From an uncultured Draconibacterium sp. (GTDB lineage Bacteria; Bacteroidota; Bacteroidia; Bacteroidales; Prolixibacteraceae): DNA of 64,000 nt. Below are positions 41,873 to 51,400 of the stretch, piece after piece. The first letter of the stretch is position 1; each line of letters opens with the position of its first letter. Location of the stretch: assembly GCF_963677565.1 (NCBI RefSeq), contig NZ_OY781981.1, forward strand, positions 1,054,001-1,118,000. Reading direction: 5' to 3'. A program made the translations under genes and the position numbers. The notes below the pieces were generated by a model, which had not been told where the DNA came from, made no database searches, and worked only from the letters and a program-made list of their open reading frames with translations.

Positions 41873-43240
41873 CTACTTTAAATTTAAAATTGTTTTACTG
41901 TATGATTTTTCTGCGAAAGCAGGAAATTTCTTCTCTTTTCCCAACACATTTCGGTTGGCTTTCATCACTGTGTTTTTAACTTTTCCGTTGACACGATCAA
42001 GGTTTTTTCGCTTCTTAAAAGCCCATTCATAGGCTTTCATTCCCTTGTTCCAAAACAAATTTTCGTGGTTCTCCTCCACTGAAATTTTTCGGTTCAGCAA
42101 CAACAGATCATGCAAAGGAATTTTTACGGGACAAACATCGGTACAGGCACCACAAACCGTGCACGCAAAACTTAAATGGTTGTATTTATCAAACCCTTTC
42201 ATAAAAGGAGTGATTACCGACCCGATTGGCCCGCTGTAAGTTGTATTGTAGGTGTAACCGCCCACATTTTTATAAATAGGACAGGCATTTAAACACGCGC
42301 CGCAACGAATACATTTTAAGGCATCGACATGTTTGGGTTCGGCAGCAATTTTTGTACGATTATTGTCGAGTAAAACAACAACCATTTTTTCCGGACCATT
42401 TGCCTCATTGGCTCGTTTTGGCCCGGTTATCAGCGAATTATAGACTGTAACTTGTTGTCCTGTTCCCAGTGCTGATAACAATGGAAACATTAGCTGCAAA
42501 TCGTTTACCGATGGTATAATCTTTTCAATTCCGGCAATAACAATGTGCACTTTTGGAAACGAGATGGACATAAATCCATTTCCTTCATTTTCGGTAAGTG
42601 CCACTCCCCCAACATCGGCAACCAAAAAATTGGCTCCCGTAACGCCAACTTCAGCTGAAGTAAATTTTTCGCGTAATACTTTCCGTACAAACAGGGTTAA
42701 TTCTGTTGGAGTAGCGTTTTCGGGAGTATCAAATTTCTTATGAAAAAGTTCGGCAACATCCTCTTTCGATTTGTGCATTGCCGGCGTTAAAATGTGGTAT
42801 GGTTTTTCACCTGCCACCTGAACGATAAACTCTCCCAAATCGGTTTCAACAGGTTCAAAACCTGCTTTTTCGAGGTTTTCGTTTAATTCAATTTCTTCCG
42901 AGATCATCGACTTGCTTTTCACCAAAAGCCTGGCTTCGTTCTCTTTCAAAATTGAAACGATTTCTGCAACAGCTTCTTTCCCGTTGCGCGCCCAAACCAC
43001 ATCTATACCATTCTTTTTTGCGTTGGTCTCAAAAGTTTCGAGATAAGCGCCCAGGTTTGAAACAACCTTTTTCTTGAGATAAGATGCTCGTTGTTTGGCT
43101 AAATCCATATTTCTGTAGCGAAGTTTGCCTTTGGCCACCGCTTCGTCGTACTTCGAAATGTTGAAATTCAACGTTTGCCGGTGTTTTTTATCAAAAGCAA
43201 TTTTTGAATCCTTCAGAAATATTTTTTTAGTCGTTGTCAT
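41873..43240 (-). CDS. LutB/LldF-type iron-sulfur protein
   Basis: This 455-residue protein has a LUD domain (~70-295), a double [4Fe-4S] ferredoxin segment (CIRCGACLNACPIYKN and CTVCGACTDVCPVKI, ~308-370), and the C-terminal LutB tail. LutB acts with LutA and LutC in L-lactate oxidation, but neither partner is in the window. The partners may be encoded elsewhere, or the protein may work with another electron carrier. It is co-directional with rpiB (3 nt apart) and the Rrf2 gene. Confidence 0.9.
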   Translation of the reverse strand: MTTTKKIFLKDSKIAFDKKHRQTLNFNISKYDEAVAKGKLRYRNMDLAKQRASYLKKKVVSNLGAYLETFETNAKKNGIDVVWARNGKEAVAEIVSILKENEARLLVKSKSMISEEIELNENLEKAGFEPVETDLGEFIVQVAGEKPYHILTPAMHKSKEDVAELFHKKFDTPENATPTELTLFVRKVLREKFTSAEVGVTGANFLVADVGGVALTENEGNGFMSISFPKVHIVIAGIEKIIPSVNDLQLMFPLLSALGTGQQVTVYNSLITGPKRANEANGPEKMVVVLLDNNRTKIAAEPKHVDALKCIRCGACLNACPIYKNVGGYTYNTTYSGPIGSVITPFMKGFDKYNHLSFACTVCGACTDVCPVKIPLHDLLLLNRKISVEENHENLFWNKGMKAYEWAFKKRKNLDRVNGKVKNTVMKANRNVLGKEKKFPAFAEKSYSKTILNLK

Positions 43241-43243
43241 CTA

Positions 43244-43693
43244 TTATTTTACCGGAATTAGATCAACCCTACGGGCGTGACGTCCTCCTTCGAAATCGGT
43301 GCTTAAAAAAGTATTTACAATGGCAATCGCTTCTTCATCAGATACAAAACGACCTGGTATGGCACAAATATTTGCGTTGTTATGCTGACGTGCCAAAGCT
43401 GCAATTTCTGTACTCCAACACACTGCCGAACGCACTCCCTGGTGTTTATTTGCTGCAATGCTAATACCTTGTCCGCTTCCGCAAAAACTGATACCAATCT
43501 CGTATTTTCCACTTTCAATGGCATCACCAATTTTATGTGCATAAACCGGGTAATCAACACTTTCATCTGTATAACATCCTAAGTCCTCAGCTGAAATGTT
43601 GTTATCGGCTAAGAATTTCTTGATTACCTGTTTTTTAGCGAAACCTGCATGATCGCTGGCAAGCGCTATTACTTTTCCTTCTAAATTCTTCAT
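43244..43693 (-). CDS. rpiB: Ribose 5-phosphate isomerase B
   Basis: This 149-residue enzyme interconverts ribose 5-phosphate and ribulose 5-phosphate. ALASDHAGFAKK, the catalytic Cys in SFCGSGQGISIAANK, HNNANICAIPGR and the C-terminal FEGGRHARRV match the RpiB/LacAB family. It is the first gene of the rpiB-lutB-rrf2 group. A role in allose metabolism cannot be excluded. Confidence 0.95.
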   Translation of the reverse strand: MKNLEGKVIALASDHAGFAKKQVIKKFLADNNISAEDLGCYTDESVDYPVYAHKIGDAIESGKYEIGISFCGSGQGISIAANKHQGVRSAVCWSTEIAALARQHNNANICAIPGRFVSDEEAIAIVNTFLSTDFEGGRHARRVDLIPVK

Positions 43694-43806
43694 TTTCTAC
43701 AAAATTAATACTTTTTGATATTTATTTCATTTATTCTGAATATTTGTTGAATACTATCACTAATCAACAATAAAACGACTGTCGATAATAATTGAATATC
43801 TGCAAC

Positions 43807-45291
43807 TTAAGCTTTATTTATAAATGGTATAAATCGCTTAAGTTCATTTTTCTCCAGTTTAAAAACCACTAAAATAAAGGCAAAAACAAAAATAGTATTC
43901 AGAAAATATTTGAATAACGGTGTTAAATCAAGTGTAAATTGTGCTGCAATTACAATAACAATAGCGGCCAGAAAATAGCTGGCAATTCGTTTCAAATCGT
44001 AAGGTACCGGATAATGTTTCTGACCAAGTACGAACGACATAATGAGCATTACAAGGAAGCAGCAAAAAACTGCAATTGCCGATCCCATGTATCCAATTAC
44101 CGGAACCAGAGCTAGGTTTAAAATAAGCGTTATTGCAGCACCGGTTAGTGCCATATAAGCACCAAAACGGGTTTTGTCGGTTAATTTATACCACAACGAT
44201 AGCGTAAAATACATACCGTAAAAAAGGTTGGCCATCAATACAATCGGCACAACTTTGAGTCCTTCGTGATAATTACTGTCTACAATTACTTTAACCACAT
44301 CGATGAACAGCACCATTCCCAGGAAAATAATTAACCCAAAAATGACAAAATACTTCATTACCGTTGCATAAACTTTTGGATCGTCTTTCGACCCCTCGCG
44401 GGCAAAGAAAAACGGTTCAAAAGCGTAGCGAAATGCCTGTATAAACATGTTCATCAGTACTGCCAGCTTGTAGTTGGCGCCGTAAATTCCCAGCTGGAAC
44501 ATCGGATCCTGATCTTCAGGAACCAAAAATGGTATCAATACTTTATCGATGTTTTGATTGATCATTCCTGTTAAACCCACAATCAGAATTGGAAATCCGT
44601 AGCTCAACATTTTTTGCAACAATTGTTTATCGAAACGGATCGAGATTTTAAAGATCTCAGGAAGTAATAAAACAAGGGTAATTATCGAAGCCAATAAGTT
44701 GGAAATAAAAACATACCCTACACCGATATCGGCCGAATAGATCATTGAAATAAACGAATCAGGATTATTAGCTAAAATCCTTGGGCACAATGAAATAAAT
44801 AAAATATTAAAGCCAATATTAAAAGCAATGTTTACCAGTTTAATAAAGGCAAATTTTATTGGGCGGTTTTTTAAACGAAGTCGGGCAAATGGAATAGCTG
44901 TAAATGCATCGATACCTAAAATTATGGCAAACCACAGAATATATTCCGGATGATTGGGATACTGAATAAAACCGGCAATTTGCTGCCGGAAAGCAGCGGC
45001 CAGCAATACAAACGAAAATGTTGTAAAAAACAAGGAAATCATTGATGTGGAGTACACTTTCTCCGGATCGTCGCTTTTTGAGGCAAACCTGAAATACGAG
45101 GTTTCCATTCCGTAAGTGAGCAGTACCAGTAAAAATGCCACATACGCATACATGTTGGTTACCACGCCGTATTCGCCGGGCAAAAACATAAACGAGTAGT
45201 AGGGGACAAGCCACCAGTTTAAAAAGCGGCCCACAATGCTGCTAACACCGTAAATAGCTGTATCGCTTGCTAATTTTTTAAAAGAATTCAA
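43807..45291 (-). CDS. Polysaccharide flippase (MOP/MATE superfamily)
   Basis: This 494-residue protein has about 14 membrane helices. The N-terminal LASDTAIYGVSSIVGRFLNWWLVPYY and later GFPILIVGLTGMINQNIDKVL are characteristic of Wzx-like oligosaccharide flippases. It may move lipid-linked glycans across the inner membrane. No glycosyltransferase genes are adjacent, so its substrate is unknown. Confidence 0.87.
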   Translation of the reverse strand: MNSFKKLASDTAIYGVSSIVGRFLNWWLVPYYSFMFLPGEYGVVTNMYAYVAFLLVLLTYGMETSYFRFASKSDDPEKVYSTSMISLFFTTFSFVLLAAAFRQQIAGFIQYPNHPEYILWFAIILGIDAFTAIPFARLRLKNRPIKFAFIKLVNIAFNIGFNILFISLCPRILANNPDSFISMIYSADIGVGYVFISNLLASIITLVLLLPEIFKISIRFDKQLLQKMLSYGFPILIVGLTGMINQNIDKVLIPFLVPEDQDPMFQLGIYGANYKLAVLMNMFIQAFRYAFEPFFFAREGSKDDPKVYATVMKYFVIFGLIIFLGMVLFIDVVKVIVDSNYHEGLKVVPIVLMANLFYGMYFTLSLWYKLTDKTRFGAYMALTGAAITLILNLALVPVIGYMGSAIAVFCCFLVMLIMSFVLGQKHYPVPYDLKRIASYFLAAIVIVIAAQFTLDLTPLFKYFLNTIFVFAFILVVFKLEKNELKRFIPFINKA

Positions 45292-45307
45292 TTGTTGAAG
45301 TTTTAGG

Positions 45308-45315
45308 CAAAGATA
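45308..45315 (-). promoter_or_regulatory. -7 element of the flippase gene
   Basis: The minus strand reads TATCTTTG, a perfect TAnnTTTG, 17 nt upstream of the ATG at 45291. It forms a divergent pair with the plus-strand box at 45366. Confidence 0.45.
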
Positions 45316-45365
45316 AAATCATTTGCTTTGATGCTTTCTGCAAAACAACCTTTTACAATATGTTT

Positions 45366-45373
45366 TATCTTTG
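45366..45373 (+). promoter_or_regulatory. -7 element of the cyclotransferase gene
   Basis: TATCTTTG lies 20 nt before the ATG at 45394. It supports that start, because the alternative ATG at 45328 would be upstream of the promoter. Confidence 0.45.
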
Positions 45374-45393
45374 AAGACAAAAATAAAGATCGA

Positions 45394-46467
45394 ATGAAGC
45401 GAAATATTTTCCCCATAGTAGTAATTTTTTGTTTGCTGGTCAGTTTTTTTTCTTGTTCAAATAAATCGAACAAACGACCACGTAAACCGGTAAGCACAAT
45501 CAATATAAAACCTGCAAAACAACAATATGCTTTTGGCGATGAAGTAACTGTAAAAGTTAAAACCAGGTTACGCGACGGTGAAATAAAAACCGTAAAAGTT
45601 TATTATGAAAATGAGTTGTTGCAGGAATCTGATAAACTGGAATTTGAAATTAACGGTGTTAGATTAAGCAATGTTGGAAACACCAGTTTTAGAGTTGATG
45701 CCGAAAAAACGGATGGTTTAAAAAATACAAGAACAAAAACGCTAAATGTTTTATCTGATATTGCCCCAAAACAATTGACTTATCAGGTTATTGAAAAGTA
45801 TCCGCATTTAAAAACATCATACACGCAAGGACTGGAATATTACAATGGTTATTTGTACGAAGGAACCGGTGAAAATGAGCACTCGAAATTATTGAAAGTA
45901 GACATTAAAACCGGTAAACCTCTTCTGTCTTTCGATATGGAAGACAAGTACTTTGGAGAAGGAATAACTATTTTAAACGATAAAATTTACCAGCTTACTT
46001 ACCGCGCAAAAAAAGGTTTTGTTTACGATCTGGAAACCTTTGCTGTTATCGACAGCTTTACCTATAAATCGGAGCAGGGCTGGGGTTTAACAAACGATGG
46101 TACCAACCTTATAATGAGCGATGGAACCAATGTTTTAACCTGGTTAAATCCCAATGATTTTTCGATTGTTAAAAAAGTTCAGGTAGCCAATAACCGCGGA
46201 AACATGAATGTTTTGAACGAGCTGGAATACATTAATGGAATTATTTATGCCAACATTTATACCACCAACTATATTGTAAAAATTGATGCTACAAACGGCA
46301 AAGTGCTTGAAGAAATAAACATGGAAGGTTTAATCGATATGTATCACCGTGAAAGCGACCGTATTGATGTGTTAAACGGAATTGCCTACGATGCCGAAAA
46401 CGACCGCATGTTTGTTACCGGAAAACTCTGGCCCATGTTATTTGAAGTAAAGTTTATAGAAAAGTAA
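45394..46467 (+). CDS. Glutaminyl-peptide cyclotransferase-like lipoprotein
   Basis: From the ATG at 45394 the protein has 357 residues and a lipoprotein signal (MKRNIFPIVVIFCLLVSFFSC). A ~90-residue Ig-like domain follows, then a five-bladed-propeller-type glutamine cyclotransferase domain: SYTQGLEYYNGYLYEGTG, YFGEGITILNDKIYQLTY, QGWGLTNDG, VLNGIAYDAENDRMFVTGKLWP. Enzymes of this plant/bacterial family convert N-terminal Gln to pyroglutamate. Bacteroidota often use this on exported proteins whose mature N-terminus is Gln, and several predicted mature N-termini in this window would start with Gln. Confidence 0.88.
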   Translation: MKRNIFPIVVIFCLLVSFFSCSNKSNKRPRKPVSTINIKPAKQQYAFGDEVTVKVKTRLRDGEIKTVKVYYENELLQESDKLEFEINGVRLSNVGNTSFRVDAEKTDGLKNTRTKTLNVLSDIAPKQLTYQVIEKYPHLKTSYTQGLEYYNGYLYEGTGENEHSKLLKVDIKTGKPLLSFDMEDKYFGEGITILNDKIYQLTYRAKKGFVYDLETFAVIDSFTYKSEQGWGLTNDGTNLIMSDGTNVLTWLNPNDFSIVKKVQVANNRGNMNVLNELEYINGIIYANIYTTNYIVKIDATNGKVLEEINMEGLIDMYHRESDRIDVLNGIAYDAENDRMFVTGKLWPMLFEVKFIEK

Positions 46468-46476
46468 AGAATTTCG

Positions 46477-46579
46477 AATAATGATTAACGAATGTAGATT
46501 TTAGAAGTATCCTTCAACTGAATTTATCTGCTTCTTTTCCGATCATAAATCTAAAATTGTTAATAGAAATTCATCATTA
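46477..46579. repeat. GATTAACGAAT-family inverted repeat, second copy
   Basis: GAATAATGATTAACGAAT on the left and a diverged complementary arm (AATTCATCATTAT, preceded by AAATCTAAAATTGTTAAT) on the right fill the gap between the convergent cyclotransferase and ruvB genes. The arms are less perfect than those at 6303-6407. Confidence 0.5.
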
Positions 46580-46584
46580 TAAAC

Positions 46585-47610
46585 TTAAAAGAGGCTAGGG
46601 GAGTCGCCGTATTTTATCCGGCCTAAATGTTTATATGCCAGCTCAGTAACTTCTCTACCGCGCGGTGTTCGTTTAATAAATCCTTCTTTTATAAGAAATG
46701 GTTCGTAAACCTCTTCGATAGTACCGGCATCTTCGCCAACAGCTGTTGCAATGGTTGTAATTCCTACCGGGCCGCCTTTAAATTTATCGATAATGGACAC
46801 CAGAATCCGGTTATCCATTATATCCAGTCCGTGTTTATCAATGTTTAATGCCTCCAAAGCATGACGGGTTATTTCCATTTCAATGGTACCGTCTCCTTTT
46901 ACCTGTGCAAAATCGCGCACACGACGTAACAAAGAATTAACGATACGTGGAGTACCACGGCTCCTGAAAGCTATCTCATAAGCCGCCTCGTCACTTATCT
47001 CCACATCCAGAATACCTGCCGACCTTTTTACTATTCGCGTTAAAATATCGGCGTCATAATACTCCAGGTGCGAATTTATTCCAAAGCGCGCACGAAGAGG
47101 AGAAGTTAATAAACCGGATCGGGTAGTGGCTCCAATCAGCGTAAACGGATTTAATTCAATCTGAACCGATCGTGCACTTGGTCCTTTATCGATCATAATA
47201 TCGATTCGGAAATCTTCCATAGCCGAATAAAGGTATTCTTCAACAATAGGGGAGAGACGATGAATCTCATCAATAAACAACACATCGTTTTCTTCCAGGT
47301 TAGTTAACAAGCCTGCCAAATCGCCGGGTTTATCCAATACCGGTCCGGAAGTAATTTTTATTCCTACTCCAAGTTCGTTGGCAATAATATTCGATAAAGT
47401 TGTTTTTCCCAGTCCGGGAGGTCCGTGTAACAGAACATGATCCAGCGCTTCGCCCCGAAGTAATGCAGCTTTTACAAATATCTCCAGGTTTTCAACAATC
47501 TGTTTTTGCCCGCTAAAATCATCAAATTGTAGTGGACGCAAACGTTTATCCAGCTCCCGCTCCGTTTCTGAATATGAATTTCCCCTAATATCTAATCCCT
47601 CTTCCATCAA
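46585..47610 (-). CDS. ruvB: Holliday junction branch migration helicase RuvB
   Basis: This 341-residue AAA+ motor works with RuvA (and RuvC) on recombination intermediates. Walker A HGPPGLGKTTL, Walker B FIDEIH, sensor GATTRSGLLTSPLRARFG and the C-terminal winged helix (GFIKRTPRGREVTELAYKHL) are complete. It lies 6 nt downstream of the receiver gene. Confidence 0.97.
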   Translation of the reverse strand: MMEEGLDIRGNSYSETERELDKRLRPLQFDDFSGQKQIVENLEIFVKAALLRGEALDHVLLHGPPGLGKTTLSNIIANELGVGIKITSGPVLDKPGDLAGLLTNLEENDVLFIDEIHRLSPIVEEYLYSAMEDFRIDIMIDKGPSARSVQIELNPFTLIGATTRSGLLTSPLRARFGINSHLEYYDADILTRIVKRSAGILDVEISDEAAYEIAFRSRGTPRIVNSLLRRVRDFAQVKGDGTIEMEITRHALEALNIDKHGLDIMDNRILVSIIDKFKGGPVGITTIATAVGEDAGTIEEVYEPFLIKEGFIKRTPRGREVTELAYKHLGRIKYGDSPSLF

Positions 47611-47616
47611 TAAATC

Positions 47617-47991
47617 TTATTCGGGAATAAAGATGCGTATTTTTTCAATAAGCTGGGCAGCCGTAAAGGGTTTTGATAAGTATTCGTTCATTCCAACTTT
47701 GAAACAACGCTCACGATCATTATCAAGAGTGTTAGCTGTAATGGCAATAATAGGTACAGGGTTTTCTATGCCATTTTCGTTTTCATACTTCCGTATAGCT
47801 TCGGTAATTTCATAGCCGTTCATTTCGGGCAGCATGATGTCCATTAACACCAAATCAAATTGATGTTGTTTTACCTTTTCGATAGCATCGATGCCATTAG
47901 TCACAGCTGTAACATTGTAGTTATATTTCTTCAAATTAAATATGACTACTTTCTGATTTAATAAATTGTCTTCAACTAGTAAGATGTCCAA
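47617..47991 (-). CDS. Stand-alone response regulator receiver protein
   Basis: This 124-residue CheY-like domain has no output domain. The acidic pocket Glu7/Asp8, phospho-acceptor Asp51 in LVLMDIMLPEMNG, Thr in AITANT and Lys in SKPF are all present, so it should be phosphorylated by a histidine kinase. The motif style (DNLLNQKV) is that of receivers attached to hybrid kinases. No kinase is adjacent. It is transcribed away from the AT-rich gap and leads into ruvB. Confidence 0.92.
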   Translation of the reverse strand: MDILLVEDNLLNQKVVIFNLKKYNYNVTAVTNGIDAIEKVKQHQFDLVLMDIMLPEMNGYEITEAIRKYENENGIENPVPIIAITANTLDNDRERCFKVGMNEYLSKPFTAAQLIEKIRIFIPE

Positions 47992-48238
47992 ACTTCTAAT
48001 TATTATTATTTATAATTTAACAAATATAAAAACTAATACTAGTTATTATATCCTGTTCACAACTGTTAATTACTATTTTCTATTTTTTTTAAAGAGGAAG
48101 TAAACAGCTTTGTCAGTTATTTTTTAACAACCATTTCAGGTTTTAATTTGTTCTGATATAAGTATATAAATAATGTTTTTAACAACTGTTAATAGCTAAA
48201 GTTAAAGTTAAATTTCAGTTTTAAACAGGTGGATTTCC

Positions 48239-48247
48239 TGTGAATAA
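48239..48247 (-). promoter_or_regulatory. DnaA box
   Basis: The minus strand reads TTATTCACA, a full match to TTATNCACA. Confidence 0.6.
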
Positions 48248-48342
48248 TATGCCGTCAAAAAGTAGCGAAATAAACGCGGTTTTTCAAAAGCCATAGTTAT
48301 ATGATGAAAAAATTGAATAATGCAAAAATTACTATAAAAGAT

Positions 48343-48350
48343 TACTTTTG
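48343..48350 (+). promoter_or_regulatory. -7 promoter element of the DUF4175-mnmG operon
   Basis: TACTTTTG matches TAnnTTTG. The implied transcript starts near 48357, so the DnaA box at 48364 would lie at the start of the leader and could also couple DnaA to expression. Confidence 0.4.
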
Positions 48351-48363
48351 TTTTTTTACCGGT

Positions 48364-48372
48364 TTATCCACA
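48364..48372 (+). promoter_or_regulatory. DnaA box, perfect consensus
   Basis: TTATCCACA is identical to the strongest E. coli-type DnaA box. Confidence 0.65.
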
Positions 48373-48428
48373 GTAATTAACAATTGAGGATAGAAATAAA
48401 CGTTTGAAAAATAAGAACTTTAAAAGGA

Positions 48429-51400
48429 ATGACAGAAAATTTCAACATACTTGTTAATAAACTAAATGCTTTTAGGTTTAAATATGGCTTGTATCGTTTA
48501 ATACGAGGCGTAATTTTAACTTTGGTTCTGTTAATTACCATATATACAGTGTTTTCTATAGTAGAGTATTATGTTTATTTATCTGCTTCAGCGAGAAAAA
48601 TTGTGTTTTATGGCTTTCTCATTTTTAGTATTCTGCTAAGTGTTCAGTTTTTCTTTATACCCCTATTTCGTTTGTTGCATTTATTTAAACCGATTGATTT
48701 AAAATCTTCAACGCTACTTATTCAAAAGCATTTTTCGGAGATTAAAGACAAGCTTTTAAATATTATCGAATTAGCCGATACACATGAGTCGCAATATTCC
48801 AACGATTTAATTTTAGCCAGTATCGATCAGAAAATTGATGAATTAAAGGTTTTTAATTTTAATGAAGCTATTGAATATAAAAATATCAGAATGATATCTA
48901 TATATTTGCTAATAAGCTTCTTAGTTAGTGCTGGTATTCTTATTTCTAACAAAAATATTTTTACCGATTCAACAAACCGACTGGTACACTACAACCAGGA
49001 ATTTGTTAAACCGGCACCTTTTGTTTTTAGCTTAAAAAATAAAGTACTAAAAGCTAAAAAAGGAGATCCATTTGTTATAAAGGTTGAAGCAGAGGGTGAT
49101 GAAATTCCACAAATCGTATATATAAATATCGATGGTAATAATTACCTGATGAAGACTGAAACTACTGGAAATTATGAGTTTGAAATGGCTTCCGTTATTA
49201 ATCCTGTTAGTTTTTACTTCACCGATTTGACCTATAAATCAGATAATTATAACTTACAACTGTTACCAAAACCCGGTATAAATTCATTTCAGGTTACTAC
49301 CGATCCACCAAATTATACATTAATCAACGAACAGTTTTTTGAAAATGTAGGTGATTTACAGGTTCCATGTGGAACAATGGTAAAATGGAATTTTGAAGGT
49401 ATCGATGTTGATTCGTTATACATCGTTTTTGATGATTCAATAAGAGTGAATTCAAAGAATACTGAGACAGGTTTTGAGCTGGAAAGAAAACTACTGGAAT
49501 CGGCAAGTTACCATGTGTTTATCAGAAATAATGTTACTGAACCTGAATTGGCACTGTCGTATCGTATTGATGTGATTCCTGATATTTTCCCGGATATTGA
49601 AGTTTTAAGAATAGAAGATTCAACACGTTTAACGCGCTTCTTCTTTAAAGGGATTATCGGCGATGATTATGGATTTTCAAGTTTAAAATTCCATTATAAT
49701 ATAAACGACGAAGATACTACTATAACACTTCCGGTATCAAAAAATTTACGCGATCAGGAGTATTATTACAGCTTCGATTTTAATGACGTGGAAAACACGG
49801 GAGCGGTATCATATTATTTTTCAGTGTCGGATAATGATGTTATAAATGGTTATAAAACAACCACTTCAAGTAGTTATAGTTTCACTTTTCCTGATAAAGA
49901 AGAATTGCTGGCCAACGAGAAGGAACAGTTTGAAAATATTGAAAAAATGGTAGCAGAAAGTCAGGAACTGGCGAAAGACATACAAAACGATTTGCAGAAT
50001 TTGCAAATAAAGAACATGGATACCAACATTTCAGATTGGGAAAAAACGCAAATGGTTAACGATATTGTTAAGAAGCAAAATCAACTTGAAAAACTATACG
50101 ATAAAATTAAACAGGACAATGAAAAACTAAATAATTACCTTAATTCTTTTCAGGATAATTCGCAGGAATTGGTTGAAAAACAAAAACAGATTGAAGAGTT
50201 ACTGGAGGAAGTTTTCACCGATGAGTTACGCGAATTGATGGAAGAATTTAATAAGCTGGCAGAAGAATTCGATAGTAAGAAACTCAATCAGTTGTCACGT
50301 GATATGAACGTAACAATGGACGATCTTCAGAAGCAGCTCGACAGGAACCTGGAAATGCTCAAAAAATTTAAAGTTGAGCAAAATTTACAGCAGCTTACAG
50401 ATGAAATGCAAGAGATGGCTTTGGAAGAGGAGCAAATGGCTCAGGAGGTAAGTGAAAATAAGAATTACGACGAAATAAGCGAAAAGGTGTCTGAACATCA
50501 GGAAAATCTTAAAGATCTCGAAAATCGCCTGAAAGAGACGCTGGAGATGAATAAAGAATTAGAGAAACCAATTGGTTTTGACGATTTTGACGAGGAATTT
50601 GAGGAAATGCAAAATAGCACCGAAGAAAGTAAAGAGAATATGGAGAAAAAGAACCGTAAAAAGTCAAGCCAAAGTATTCAGAAAACTTCGGAGCAAATGA
50701 AAAATGCTGCTTTCGCTATGCAACAAATGCTCGACATGAACAGTATGCAGCAAAATCAGGAAAATATTCAAAATTTACGTCAGATTTTAAGTAACCTGAT
50801 ATTATTGTCCTTTAACCAGGAAGATGTATTAACCGGTTTGGGTGGAATAAGTGCAAAAGATCCACGGTTAAATGAGTTAAATAAAAAACAAAAGCAAATT
50901 GAAGATCAGAGTCAAATAGTACGTGATTCGTTGTACACCCTGGCAATGCGCACTCCACAAATTTCAAGCATGATTAGCAACGAACTGGTTGACATGGAAA
51001 TTAACCTGACAAAGGCGGGTGAGCAGTTGGAAGAAGCTTTGTTTCCTCAAGCTCGAAGCAGTCAGCAATTCGTTATTACGGCCACAAATAACCTTGCTCT
51101 ATTATTAAACGAATCGCTTGAACAGTTGGAAAAACAGCAGGCTAATGCGCAACCAGGCGATCAGCAATGTGAAAATCCGGGAGGACAGGGAAGTAACGGA
51201 ATGCAGGATTTAAAGGAATCATCGGAGAGCATAAAACAGCAGTTACAGAAGATGATCGAGCAGATGAAAAATGGTAATTCGCAAGGTTTAAGTAAACAAA
51301 TGGGGCAGAGTTTAATGCAACACGAAATGATGCAACAAATGCTTCGCGATTTGATGAATAATGGTCAGGTGGGTAGTCAGGCACAAGAAACCTTTAAAAA

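Larger units (their letters stand above)
47992..48428. other. Candidate chromosomal replication origin (oriC)
   Basis: This 437-bp gap has no gene. It has a strongly AT-rich left half (47992-48230), as expected for a DNA unwinding element. It also holds two TTATNCACA DnaA boxes (48239-48247 minus, 48364-48372 plus), a weaker CTGTTCACA (48053-48061), a 12-bp direct repeat ACAACTGTTAAT (48059-48070 and 48182-48193), and a hairpin TTAACA/TGTTAA (48179-48192). Flanking genes run away from it in both directions, mnmG (often next to origins) lies 4 kb away, and a parS-like site lies 6 kb away. dnaA itself is not in the window, so the call is an inference from combined signals. Confidence 0.5.
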
